From: Triatoma infestans
Taxonomy: Eukaryota; Arthropoda; Insecta; Hemiptera; Reduviidae
NCBI GenBank assembly: GCA_011037195.1
Contig: JAAEAF010002501.1
Span: forward strand, 1-64,000
DNA: 64,000 nucleotides
Direction of reading: 5' to 3'
Shown here: piece after piece, positions 22,882-36,200 of the stretch
How positions within the stretch are numbered: position 1 is the stretch's first letter
Layout of the letters: the number at the start of each line of letters is the position of its first letter
Program-made: the position numbers and the translations under genes
The notes under the pieces: model-generated
Databases searched by the model: none
What the model saw: the letters and a program-made list of their open reading frames with translations, nothing else
What the model was told of the DNA's origin: nothing

Positions 22882-24024
22882 GGAGCCTGTTAAAAAAAAA
22901 AACAAACAAACAGAAAACAAAGAAAAAAAATCATCTGGTAACTCACAATTAATGACTGAGCTTCCCCCGTCATAGCATCTTGGTATGTAAAGAGATGCGT
23001 CTATGATCTCATATTCTCGGCCCTCACTCCAGAAGACGTGCGTGGTGTGTGATATAATATAATATTATAATTATATATTACATATTATATTATAATATAA
23101 TATAATAGTAATATTTATAATACTCTGAGGATATATATATATTATAAGTTCATATATAATTCTATTTGACTTTCATATCCTCAACAGAGAGGGTAAGTTT
23201 ATTCTAAGTGCAAGTGTGATACAATTTAATCTTAGAAATTAGTATTTTGATGTAAAATTTAAAAAAAAAAAAAAAGAAAAAATTTAAAAATACAACCCCA
23301 GAGTGAGTTAGTTTGTTAAAAAAAAAAAACAAAAATAAACACTTTCGGGTTTATAGAGTTAAAAAAAAAAATTGTCGTAACCCTTGTAGATAGTTGGAAA
23401 TCGTGATTTACTATTGTAATCTTTGATACATTGTTTCTAATTATTAGTCAACTTTTATAATTTATTACTTATTCATTTGGCCTTGTTAGGGATTAAGAAA
23501 TCATGCATTTTTGTTTTTTGTTTTTTTAATAACAACAAGAATTATGTAGATTTTTATTAATTCCGTAAATATACTCTTTTTTTTCCCCCCTAAGAGTATT
23601 TATATAATCTTAGCCTAATATTTTTTTTTTAAACAAAAAAATAATATTGCTTTGTCTGACAATCACCCAAAATTAAAAGTATTTTGTAAATTTACCATTC
23701 TGATTTTATAAATCTTGAAATAAGAATAGAAAGGTTGATTGTTAAGTATCTTATATTAATAATTGTTTTTTTATTTATTTCTTAAGTAAAATAATTTTTC
23801 AGTATAATTTATAATTTTGCTTTGATTTACTATTTGTTAATATTGCCCTTCAAAATCTATTAATATCCAATCATCACAGTAAAAATAATACGGCATTCAA
23901 CTGTTCAGTTTTGAAGTTTTTATTAGCTTACCTTTCTATTCTTTAAAAGAAGTATAAAAATAAATAAATAAATATATTATTGAGTTAATAATAAGCTTTT
24001 ATTTGCACTCGCCACTTTTGTATC

Positions 24025-24061
<37 letters not shown>

Positions 24062-25600
24062 TAATTTTTATAACTATTTTTTGTATTTGTTATAAAAAGA
24101 AGTTTGTTAAAAAAGAAAAACCTTTTCGACTGTAAATAAATAAATTAATTGTACATTCATAATTACTATTATGATTATTATGTTTATGTACGAAACTGTC
24201 TCTTTTGATAAAATATAGTAATTCAGTTTCTTGAGGAGAGTATAAATAAATGAAAAAATAATAATGATAAAGTCAAGCTTCCATTTTTTTAATTTATTTT
24301 ATTATTATTAGATTGATTTTTTGTTTTTAAATAAGAGATAGATGTTGTTTTGTAATAGTATGAAACAACAAGTCATTCATCAGAGTTTTAGATGTTTAAA
24401 AAATTTAAAAAAGAAAAATAGAATTAACGTATTGAAATTTTGTTAATAACTCAGAACAGTCTTAAATACGACTGTGTACTTAAGGTTAGCCATTCTCATG
24501 GCATTATGGGCACAGAAAATGGTAGCCTTTTATTTGCCTATTGAATTTTTATTATAGGCAATACTTTTTTAAAAAAAAAAAAAAAAAAGAAGAAAAAAGC
24601 ACATGTTCTATTTGCATGTCTTTACAAAATACAAAAAAGTCTTTTGCCTACGAATATTTTGGCCAAGTATCCTAGTTCTTAATTTTAGAAATAGTTCTAT
24701 AAAAGTGATAGAAATGTATAGTGATTTTAGTTTATAATAAAATAATTGCTGTAATTAATTACTAAAATTTCCCCCCTTTATACTCTCCCAAAATTAAAAA
24801 CAAAGACCAAGGATAGGGTTTTCTTCCACTTTAATAAGTAAAGCATTTATGGCCTATCAATTTGAAACTAAAATCATTTATTTTTTTCCCTCCTTGCTAG
24901 CTCCTCGGCACTGTAAAAACAAAACCTTAAGCAAAATACATAAATTACAATGAAATTAAGTTTTGAACCATTTTTCAGTGGCTAATCCTCAAAACACCAT
25001 TTGTGATAATCCCCTGGTAATTGGTCTAGGTTTCTCATTAAATAAAGAAAGTACCTTCCCCATCATGGTCATTGAAAATCCAAAAAAATTTTGTACCCAA
25101 TTGGCCTACTCGCTAAATTTGTAAATAGTTCTAATTTCTTCCAAAATTGTGTTCCTCAAGAGTTTTTAGAATTGTAGAGTAATAATAATAAACAAAAAAG
25201 AAAAAAAAGTTTCCTATCCTCAAAACAATTCATTATAATCTCTTGTGTTGTTGTTATTCACTTAACGATATTTTAACTACCATTGTTATATATTATCTTA
25301 AGTGAAAACCGGCCATCTAAAAGGATGTTTTAATTATTTTTTAAATTTAAAATTTTTTTTTTCAAAATAAAGATTTATATTTACTGTATTTTGTATCTTG
25401 ATGAGTTGATTAATTATTTTCTAGTACTTAAATGTTTGGGAAAGAGAGAAAAAATAAATAAAAATTGTAAAGTTCCATAAAATCTATTGTATAAATAAAT
25501 ACATGTACAATAATCTCAATATTTTCAATGTAATATTTTGTTTTATATTTCATTAATACAACTCATTTCAAACCTTTATTCTGATTTTGTTTTCTTCATA
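22882..25600 (+). other. Probable DYRK 3' UTR, AT-rich
   Basis: After the DYRK stop the sequence is very A/T-rich with no recognisable exon. It includes an AT-palindromic stretch near 23049-23160, a run of about 30 T ending near 24059, and many AATAAA hexamers (for example around 23960, 24130, 25450 and 25490). It lacks the common repeat until about 25770. The true cleavage site cannot be chosen from sequence alone. Confidence 0.45.
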
Positions 25601-25769
25601 ATCTCACAGCTTCACAGCAAAACGTTCTATATTACTAAGTTTAATTTAACTACTTAGTACCAAAAAAGAAAATCAATGAATAACGTAATTTAAATGGCCG
25701 ACTAAATACTGTTTTAATTCGTTTTGATTTCTAAAGCGTGTTAATTAAAACTATTTAGTCTACCAATTT

Positions 25770-27170
25770 TTTACTTTCTCTTTCTTGAAAGAAAAAGTAT
25801 TTTGCATTATAAATTTTTTTTATAAGTTTTCATTGTTTAGAGTGTGTGTCTATCGGTATGATCAAAAAGCATAATTAAAAAAAAAAAATACAACTCGAGA
25901 TGATGCTTTCAGGGTGGGTATCATTGAATGATCGCACGTGGAAGTTTTTGGTTAAAATTGATTACCTGTGGTAGTATCATGAACTAGTTTTTCTATTTAG
26001 CAGCTCCAATATGTTTTTTTTTATCTTTGAATTATTTATTATTCTTATAAATTTCTGGTCTATTTTAAATATTCTATTTTAAATATATTCTTATAAAATT
26101 CTGGTATATTTTAAAATACTGAGAGTATTTTAAAAATATACCTCAGTTAGTGTGAAACTAAGTTACTCTATACGAGTCTGTGTTGGCACACTGTCTGAAA
26201 AACGCATCCTGAAGATGGCGAACCCCGAACCGGTCGATGACCACAAAATGAAGCAGGCTACCACGGAAAATGTCTCTGATGCTTTCCAGCTCTGCGGAAC
26301 CAACCACCACAACAAAATCTGGTCTATTTGATTGAAATTAAAGAAAGTGATTTTGGAAATTGGTTCTGGAAGAGGTTTTAAATTAATTAAATTAGGGCTT
26401 CTCTCTGAAATGCCATTTTAATGGGTTATACGTTTTAATTACCTATATTAAATCTATTCTGCAAAGTGCATAACGTTTAACTTACTTTTTGCTATCTGTT
26501 CTTATCATCATCCTTCATTCTTCAGTTGCTATACTTTTTAAAATGGATTAAGAAACATTTCTGAGATTTCCTTGCCTACTACTTTGGTATTTTCTGAAAG
26601 AAATAAAAGTTAATAAAATCTACATATTTCAAATATATCTATTATTTAATCGTGAATCGTGGTGTAAGAGTTGAGAAGCCAGTTTTCTCATATAATTAAT
26701 AAATACATATTGATAAAGCCGGAGAAACATTTAGCTAACTTCTTTTCATATATCTATCATAAGTAAACAAGAGGAGCTATTTTTTTGTCACTGAAAATTT
26801 TCAAGCAGATAAAATTCCCTATCTGAGTTAGTTTCCATCATATCTTTTACCATATAATAAATTTTGTTGTACTTCCTTTTTCGTTAGACTTTGGAGGGAG
26901 AAAAGAATTGCGATTGAGATATTTCCTATTAGAGTTGTTGATATGCTTTCGAATCTGTTCCTCTGATCGTAAGGAATTTTCGTGTCACAGGCGAGTGGGC
27001 TAGCCACTAGACCAACGAGGAGTGACCATCTAATTAAGAGAGAAAAATTGCAGATAAAGTGATAATTTCAACTGAGTATTTTATCCGAATGATTGGGTGA
27101 ATGATCGATCGATCCTTCCAATTATTGGAGGTTTCAGTCAAAATTGACGAACTCCATAAAACATTCTTCA
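25770..27170. repeat. Degraded repeat block downstream of DYRK
   Basis: Family-like ends (TACTTTCTCTTTCTTGAAAG at 25771) and diverged inner parts, a higher-GC patch at 26190-26320, and on the minus strand at 26993-27035 a tRNA-like A-box stretch (TTGGTCTAGTGGCTAG) that may be a SINE head. Confidence 0.4.
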
Positions 27171-27290
27171 CTATTTTTTTTTTTTTAATTTTCGCTATTT
27201 ACTTTAAGATGGTAGTAAATTATGCTACCCAAACAAAGGAATCTTGGGAAAAGATCTTTCACTTTTATTTCAAATATTTTTTTTTAATTT

Positions 27291-27492
27291 AAAGGCGACA
27301 ACATTTTTGGTCATTTTGCGCCTGGAGCCTTTTCACTGCACTGCCGTCCTCCGATAGTGTTCTCTCGCTACAGAAACACTGTCCATCACCGAACAGTAAG
27401 CTGTACAAGCTCCTGGGAAGAAAAAATCCAACGGCAGCACAGCTGGACTCGAACCAGTGGGAGTCCACTGCACTAACCACTGAGTAATCTCT
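27291..27492 (-). mobile_element. tRNA-derived SINE
   Basis: On the minus strand it begins with a tRNA-like head: A-box-like TTACTCAGTGGTTAG, then a perfect B box GGTTCGAGTCC near 27440. A body follows (CTTCCCAGGAGCTTGTACAG, GTTCGGTGATGGACAG) that is shared with the copy at 61655. Any ORF here is incidental. Confidence 0.75.
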
Positions 27493-28959
27493 TTCCTTTG
27501 TTTATTTATTTTGTATCATTTATAAAAATTCCGTATTTAAATAATATGGCTAGTTGAACTTTCAGGATTGAATAAAAAAACAAAGTTGCATCAATGTTGA
27601 AACCAGGTTTTTGTAACTGAAGCAAAGGAATTCATCATTCACTCATCACTCTCATCCTCACCATCATCACTCTTTTGTTTACTTCAATATTGTTTTAATT
27701 AATAAATCTCATTTTCACTCGACTCACTATTTCCCTTTATTTTTTATTATTGAAAAAAAAACCCATGAAATGGTATACACGAAAACACATGGAAGCACTG
27801 TTTCAAATCTTTTACTATAGTGAGTGATTTTCTTCTGTTATGCCAGCTAACATTGATGACTGGATATATTAAATTATTTACTTATCCTGAAACTGTTAGA
27901 GGAAAAAAATGGAATTAGTAACGAAGGAAAAGTTTAATTTATTGAAAATGTAAATTGCATTATCCTCGTGAAAGTGATAAGAACGAAAGTAATACAAACA
28001 ATTTTGATCTGCAAATTGATTTATTTTTTTATTACAACATAAAAAGCTCATTCAACATCCTTTAAAGATTTGATCAAATCTTCATAATGATTCGTTTCTT
28101 TTCTTTTTTTACAAATATTGTCAGGCAGAAATAATAATAAAATAATTTTGTGTGTACAAAACATGAAAGCAATCAAAATTATAAATTAAAAACTTTAGAA
28201 TACATATATGTGTAATCTCAAATAAATACTAGCTAAATTATCATCATTAAATCAAATGAAATCTTTCATTCCAAAACAGTAGTAGTTATCTGCTTGGAAA
28301 ATATTATTATGCCAGATATTCTTAAATGATTGAAATAAATATAAAAAAATTACCAAAAAACAACAAGTCAAAAGAGATAATAAAAGGGACAAGAGTAAAA
28401 GAGATAGATAAAATGGCTAGTTTTCATGGGAAAAAATATAGTAACGTTTAGTTAATGAACAACTATATAGCATTAAAAAGTATATTTCACCACTTTGTTA
28501 CTCAAAAGGAAATTTAACAAAATTAATAAACCAAAAAAGGATTGCAAAACCAGAAGTAAGAGAAAGTAACAAAGTTTTCAATTAGGTGGTATTTATTTTT
28601 TATTTAAAACTTAAAAATAAACGGTGGGAATAGATTAAAAATACACACACAAAATAAGGAAAGATGATTTAAACAAGATTTAACAAGATTAATAATAAAT
28701 TAATGCCTTACAAAAAAAAAAATTGTCTCTGCCTCATCCTAAATTCCATCAAAAAACAATCAGCACTTTATATCTAAAAGTGAGGCCGCACAACTATATT
28801 ACGATGCGAACACACAGCTTTCTGTCAGTCAGCGGAGGACATAACATTAACATATAAAATAAAATACTTTTTTAACTATCAAGCTGGTCAGTACAGATTC
28901 AAAAAATTATCTTCAAATACCACAAATGAATCGTTTAAGTATAATAATTCTAGCCAAAG
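27493..28959. other. Intergenic, nothing recognised
   Basis: AT-rich sequence between the SINE and the R2-like fragment. It may include the 3' ends of the converging DYRK and CCDC43 transcripts. Confidence 0.35.
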
Positions 28960-29375
28960 GCTACGTCCATAAATATGAGAGTTTAAAATCCCTAGAGAAT
29001 CCACTAGTATAGATTCTGTCAGAGTAGTCAGATGTGATACTCTATTCCGACCTAGACAAAGAACTTACGGGAAAGAGTTGGAATCGTACATCTTGACCCA
29101 AACCATGGGACCACATATATTAAATTCCCTTCCACCGTACTTCTCGAGAAACGTTTCTTTATAGAAACCCATATATTTCTTATAAATATTTTCTTTCTTC
29201 CAGTGTACTTTGTCAGCCTGGTCCATATCATTACTTTCATACCGAATGGTGGGATCTAAGATCCAAGCTACTTTATTATTCAGGTGAAAGGCAATGATGT
29301 CGGCATACCTTGTGGAGCCCTTTTCATCTAATGCATAAACCTTCTCAAGGCACTTATAGCCCTTTCCTGACATAA
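28960..29375 (-). pseudogene. Second R2-like endonuclease fragment, frameshifted
   Basis: The minus strand reads KGYKCLEKVYALDEKG, RYADIIAF and LDPTIRYESND, clearly homologous to the C-terminal part of the 1724-3412 protein. It continues after a frameshift near 29110 into WFGSRCTIP and, to about 28966, DSLGILNSHIYG, matching the other copy's last residues. It is the 3' end of a member of the same family, older and more decayed. It lies downstream of the CCDC43 stop on the same strand, possibly within its 3' UTR or flank. Confidence 0.8.
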
Positions 29376-30234
29376 AATTAATTCGTTTTTTCTTTTATTT
29401 ATTTTGAGACTAGAAGAGATATTTGCTGAAGGCTATTAAAGAAGTGTTTTAATTCAATTTGATTTAATTTTTTTTTTGTTTACTCTAAATTTGGTTGACA
29501 AAATAAAATTGCAAAATGTAACTACGCTATTTTATATATAAAATCTTCAAAAATTCTTGGTGTATGCGCTTTGATATAACATAGCAACATATATTTTTTG
29601 TTATTGCTTAAATGGTATAATTTTAATTAAACTATATAGTAGTAGTTTAGTTCAAAAATAGAAAAATCAAATTATATTAATTCTATTTACCTATTATATA
29701 ATAATATCATTAACATTGTAACAAAGTCTGCCTCATTAAGGTTTGGACAACAAATAAATATATAAAAACTGATTTAATTAGTAAACATAAAACCTTCTTT
29801 AGAACAAAAAAATAAAATAATTCATGGGATACGAAAAGGCTCTTAAGATTTGATTTAAAATTGTTGAAATTCATGACTAATAAAATACTCTTTCCAAAAG
29901 AAAAAAAATAAATTATAAACTTAAATGCCACATAAGAAAAACATAGAATAATTATACACAGATATCATCTAAAAAATGATTGAGTCAACGTTAACTGGTA
30001 AATTATTATTTGATAGCTAGCAATGTTTCCATTTTGTTTACTTTCTCCAAAATAATTTATAAACAATAATAAGTGACTAAATTATAACAGGATATCACAT
30101 TCTGTCAATTTATCCAACATTTATACTTATATATTTACATATAAGTGATACAAACATAGAATTTTACCTCTCAACGAATAAAATGGGAGACAATTGACTG
30201 ACATATAAAAATTAGTAAGATAACCATATATCTG
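29376..30234 (-). other. Probable CCDC43 3' UTR and flank
   Basis: AT-rich sequence directly after the CCDC43 stop codon on the minus strand. No coding signature is seen in it. Confidence 0.4.
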
Positions 30235-33200
30235 CTACCTTCTACGTTCACCTTTTTGGGTTTTGCGTTTTTCTTTTTTCTCTTGTTGCTGTTGTTTTTG
30301 TCTTTCTCTATTTTAACAAAACAAAGAAATTATTAATAATAATCATAGTCCTACTCATAATAATCATGGTGATTATGCACGGGCGTCCACTAAACAAGAG
30401 TTGGCGATGTAATAAATGTTGTAAAGGCGGTGAGATATTAGAGAATTAGAAGGGAGTATAGTTGTACAGTAAGTTCTTAGATTAGTTAATAAGAAATTCA
30501 AATTCTAGGCGAGAAGAAATAATCTTCACAAGGCTGCATAGATTACGAGAATAACTAGGTTCACTTATTGCGAACGGGATCCAGTCTGGCCCTCATAGCA
30601 ACATTTTTATATTATAGATCGGGACGAAATGTAAGAATGTTCTGACCTGGATGATTTAGAAAAAGATGTATATGCTGAGGAATTCAAAGAAGATTTAAAA
30701 AGAAAAAAATGTTACAGTATGTATACAGATGTAGCAATATATATATATTTTCTTATATCTGCGATACATGCTACAAATATATATATATTGTATATATGTA
30801 ATTAAACGTGCGCTTCTTCTTATCTTTCTTTTCCATTTAACCAGACGAGCCACATCAATGCATGGCGGGTACAGCTAGTATCTATATATTATAATAATAT
30901 AATTATATAGTAATTATATATATATATGTACACTGCCGCTGGGTAGCTGAACCCGCCAGGCGTTGCTGTGGCTCAGTCTGGTTAAATGGAAAAGAAAGAT
31001 AAGAAGAAGCGCACGTTTCTAATATGTTTAATTTCACAATGCTTGTGGGTATACAATATTCTTTCTTGTACCATTGTCTGTGCAGATATAGAGACTGTGA
31101 GGTTTGCCGACTCTAGTCATATGCCATGCAACATATGTCCATGTGGGAAGAAATCCGTTCTAGATCTAAACCATAATTCTAAAGATTGGCCCTGAGCTTT
31201 GATGATGGTGATTGCAAACGCCAATCGAATTGGGAATTGCAATCTCTTAAATTGGAATGGTATATCTGTTGGAATCATAGGAATGCGAGGAATGAGATGG
31301 ACATCTTCACCTATGAAAGGTCCTTTCAAGATTGTTGCTTCTACCACGTTGCTCATTAATTTTTTTACTGCAAAGCTTTGGCTGGTTGATATTTCGCAAC
31401 ATGATAATTGACACGCCGATTTTCAATTGCAGTATGTGCGGTGGCATCCCTGGCAGATCGAGTGAATTCAAAAATTCTATTGAATAATTAACCATTTCAT
31501 CTGATTCCACAACAGTGTCGACGGACTTGTATGTGACTGCCTCGCTTTGATGTAATACTGAATAATATTGTTAAGTTCGTAGATGTCTTTGTTCTTGGCC
31601 GCAAGAATAGCTCGTTCACTTAGCCAATCGTGACTCTTATAATTGGTTGGAATATAGGGAAATATTTTTTCAACCAATTTTTCTTTTGACGTCACTAAAT
31701 TGCAGAAGTTATGAGGCATGAAATTCGTCCTGATGTCAAATCAACCGGCAACTTTCCGTTTTCAATTTCCAGCAATTGATGTGAGAATATCAGTTGATCG
31801 ATCGAGTTGCAGCTAGACACGCATATTTGTAGTTAATTTTAACGTCTTTACGCGTCGCCAGAAAGTAGAGTGTTTCAAACAAGCAATATTAATGCGTTCC
31901 CAAATGGTCTGTTGTTTCCACGCAAATCTTGCAATGATCGATCAAGAGCCTCGAGCGATTTTTTGTGCGTTATTGTGCATTCATCCTAAACAATAGGTTT
32001 GCATTTCTGCAATACTTTTCCCATGCCGGATACTTCAGAAATGTTGCACGTGGGAATTTCAATAAATTGCATGTTCAAAGGCAATTTCAAAGCGGAATGA
32101 GAGTTCTTCCACCTGGTAGCAATGTCGCAGCTAAGGTTATGTCATTTTGGGATTGAATTGCTGCCAGAATCAATATAATTAGGAACGTTTTACCAGTCCT
32201 CCTGGCGCATCTAAGAAGATTTCTCCAACCTCGTTACTGACAGTTTGCATTATTTGATCGTAAATGCCTTTTTGCTCAAGCATTTGTTTACGAATATTTG
32301 ATTGCACATAAGAAAAAGATCACCCGTGTTATAATTTTGTTCATGACGCAATTCTACATCGAACAAAGCAGCAGCAGATCGATTCGGTGATGGTATTCCC
32401 ACTTGATTAAGAAATTTGTTCGCGATTTCTAAACACAATTCATCAATGATTATCAACGCTTCGTTGTAATTTCTTCTGTGAATTCCATGCTCATATTTGA
32501 ATTTTCCTTACGTATTCGACGGAAAATATCTTCAGCCATGCGCGATTTATATTTCTCCCATAACTCTGTTGGAAATGAAGGAGAGCAGACGGTCAGTATG
32601 ATTGCAAACAATGCACGAATTTGATTTGGATGTGACGTGTTACACGCGTCATTAATGCATACATCCCAGTGTCGGTCGTTGTCCAATAAATTCGAGCTAC
32701 GGAAAGTGGCAAGAATAACGCTGTTGACGATTTTTAATTGATGAAAAGACATTGGACCGGGCACATTTACCACAGCATGCAAAAAAAGAAGCATTCATCT
32801 TGATTGGGATGCACGGTGTGCAGTCTGCCTATCGTAGTTTCTTTGAATATGCCTGGTTGCCCGTCAACTGGCTCTCCTCGTTTGCGATGTTCGAAGATTT
32901 TCTACTTGCATTCTTGTGTAATTGGGCACTTCCGAATACAACAATGTTTTCGCAAACGCGTTATTTTGACATAACGTGAAGAAAGCAGTTAACGTTGTAG
33001 CTGGTGGATTCAGGGCTATTTGTTGTACATTTGCAGCTGTGAAAGAAACACGTCCATTTTCTAGATGTACTACTAAGTGATCAACAGCTGGACTTCTTTC
33101 ATGTATGGAAATGAAAGAATTCGCCATTCAGCTTCATTGCTGCTTATGTATCTTCCAGCCTGATTCTGTGCAATTTCATCGATACGTATGACCGCATTGC

Positions 33201-36200
33201 TATCACTTCTTTGTGGTTGCTTGCCAAAAACTGACATGTCGCTGCCTTTATTCACGTACTTACAAATGTATTTGATCGATTTAACGGAGATACAGTATTC
33301 CACGTTTTTGTATACTTTGTATGTTTTTTATAGCAAAGGCGAATATGGAACAACTCACCGGTTATCTACCTCGATGTCACCGTTTCGCATTTGTATGGTT
33401 GCTAATTTACCACATCTTCTGTTGATCTTCTTCTATATAAAGGATATCCATCGTTTCCAATAAAACTGTGTTGGATATTAATGATCGAATATATCGCTTA
33501 GAGCATTTCCGTCTATCAAGAATGGTGAATTTGGATTCAGTGTACCAGTGCAGTCCATGTACCATATTGTTCATCACAACTTCATGTAAATCCTTACCGA
33601 CGTCGGCATCGGGCATTTCAGCGCATCGTCGATTTCGTTTAAAGAGATTTTATTATAGAACCAGACTAGTATGTGCGTGTGGCAACTCTTTCTTTTGCCA
33701 TTCCACTGAGTACATCCAGCATTGCACAGACCAAACACTTCATGTTTGACCATGAAATCCATCAGCGATTTCAGCTTCTATTTGAAGACACGTGCTGTGA
33801 TGTACACGTGTGACTGAGCTGTTGTATATCGTCTCAAGCTGAATTGTTTATGAATGTAATGGATAGATGTGGATGCCCATTAGTGATGAACATACGCAAT
33901 TGCATCTTGAGCGTAGTGATGCATATGACTGCCTGTATATGAAGATGACAAAATCGTTTGACTGCCATTTACAAATCTACCGTCATTTACAAATGCATCT
34001 CGCAAATGAACGTATTTCTCAGAGCGAAGCTTGGTCTGATTTAAACGGATGAATATCAAACGTTCAGTTTCGATTTTTGCATACATATCTATGATGTATT
34101 GGTGAAACAATTGACGGCATTTCAAAATGTGATTGTCTTTATTCTCTCGAATCATTAATCGCTATGAATAATAGTTCATTCTGCATTTCATATTTGTTTC
34201 TTCGCCACTGACTAGATTTATCATCTTAACGTTGAAGTGATATCCATCCGCACCATCCCAAAAAATGATTGAATATTGCAGAGCATCGATGAGTTTCTGA
34301 ACTTTTGTCAATTGATCGTTTCTCCGATGAAGAACAATATCTCTAGGTTGGAATTGATCTCCGACTATAACAATTGCCACTTCGTCTACTGAATCTTCGC
34401 ACATTGTTCTCCAGCAGGCGTTTTGTCAGCATGAATAACAAACTTTTGTGTATCAGATGGCATCATTTCAATTGGTGTTTTGAATAAACGCACTAAATTG
34501 TTTTTTCGTGAAGAAGCTCTTGCAGTTGGGAAGCGATGGACCTTTTTAAGCCTGTAGAAATTCCGCAGCGTGCACTTAATTTATCATTGTCATCATCGAT
34601 GAAATACATGCGTAGGAATTTATGTTGTCTAACTAGGAACGGAAGCAGAGAGTCAGCTTTATGATAAATTTGTCCTCTCACTTTGAAAGTTATCATGAAT
34701 TGAGCTGTTACGATTTCTGCGCCGAACGACGTTATTTGGAAGCGTGAGTTGATAATATGTAGGAAATGTATGATAATAGGAAATACTTTGATTCGGCGGT
34801 ATATCCGGCAAGCAACGTTTTTAATGGCTCTGGCGGTTCTCCAAGTTGAGGCAGTTTAATTTTTCCGGCGGCGCAACACATTCCTTTCGTTACCCCAATA
34901 AATTTCAGTGCCTTCACTCATAATGCCGATGAAAATAAGCCGGTTCCTTTCATCCTTTATCACTGCTTCAATCGCTCTTTATCATTATTTTAAAGAAAAA
35001 CAGTTAAAAAACTAAATGAAAAACAATGAAAAAATAAAAAAATAAACTTCACGAAATGAAGCTATGGTAAACCATAAAGCTCAATTCCAACGCAATGCCA
35101 CACTAAATCATACTAAAAATCATAATAAAAACACGCGCGTATTCGAATGCAACGTTATTAGTCGAAGTCATGTCGTTATTTGCATGGAAATGCAGATATG
35201 AATTTAGTTTTATATGGAGAAGGACGTGATCGTTAAATAGTTGTATTATTTCGGTCATTCGTCAATTAAAGTATAGTTGTTTATGTTGAATAGTGTGTTC
35301 TAGTTTATTTCTGAAGTATTAAATATCAGAATAATAAGGCAAGAGTCAATATATGAGTTATCTAATAATTTTAGCTTCGTTATATTTATCTATCACTGTA
35401 TTTCATTCTTCTGAGAAGTTGAATACTCTTTCTCTACTCCTAAATATTCCAATCATGTTATATATAAATAAATAAATAAATTATATATAACATTAATAAC
35501 TATGTGGATTCCTGGTTACATGGAAATCGATGCTGCTCTGAAAATGGTCAAAGAAGCAGCGCGGTAGTTTTAACAAGAGTTGGCGATGTAGTAAATGTAA
35601 AGGCAGAATACATAAATATAAATATATTTAAGCCACTTTCTCCTCCATTAAGAATTATATGTAACTAATTAAGGATTTCAAAATATCAATAACAGGACTG
35701 GAATATTTAGGAGTAGAGAAATGTTGAGTGTTCAACTCCTCAGTAGAATGAAATAAAGTTGGTAATATGGTTGAGATGTAAGTAGACCAGCAATACAGAC
35801 GATGAGTCAAAGAAAAAAAAATCCGCCTCAAACAGGATGTATTATAATTTAACAAATATAGGATCTTAACGCTAATAACTTTCGAAGCTAATTAACGACG
35901 AACAAAAATTAAAAAAAAGTTTTTAAAATACGATATATATTCGTATTTTTCCCCTCAAACTTCCACAGCATTATTTAATACTACCATCAGTAACTTTATT
36001 TTATGTTCACATCATTAAAAAAAATTGGTAATCTTAGATATTTATACTCCGTTGGAAGAGGTAATATGAGGGTGACTCATTTCTAAAAGTGTATAATTTA
36101 TAAGCAATAAATAAAAAAAAGTAGAAGAGTTAATTAATTGGGTTCTTCCGCTAACACATTTTGTTCCTTCCACAATACCATTTTTGAATAAAATAATCTG

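Noticed and set aside
27289..27480. 63-codon ORF on the minus strand
   Set aside because: It falls entirely within a tRNA-derived SINE.
27420..27492. A functional tRNA gene on the minus strand
   Set aside because: Box A and box B are present, but no cloverleaf with an acceptor stem closes, and the body continues as a SINE shared with 61655.
31199..34052. Plus-strand ORFs of 60-93 codons across the Helitron
   Set aside because: They lie antisense to recognisable Rep/helicase codons and show no domain of their own.
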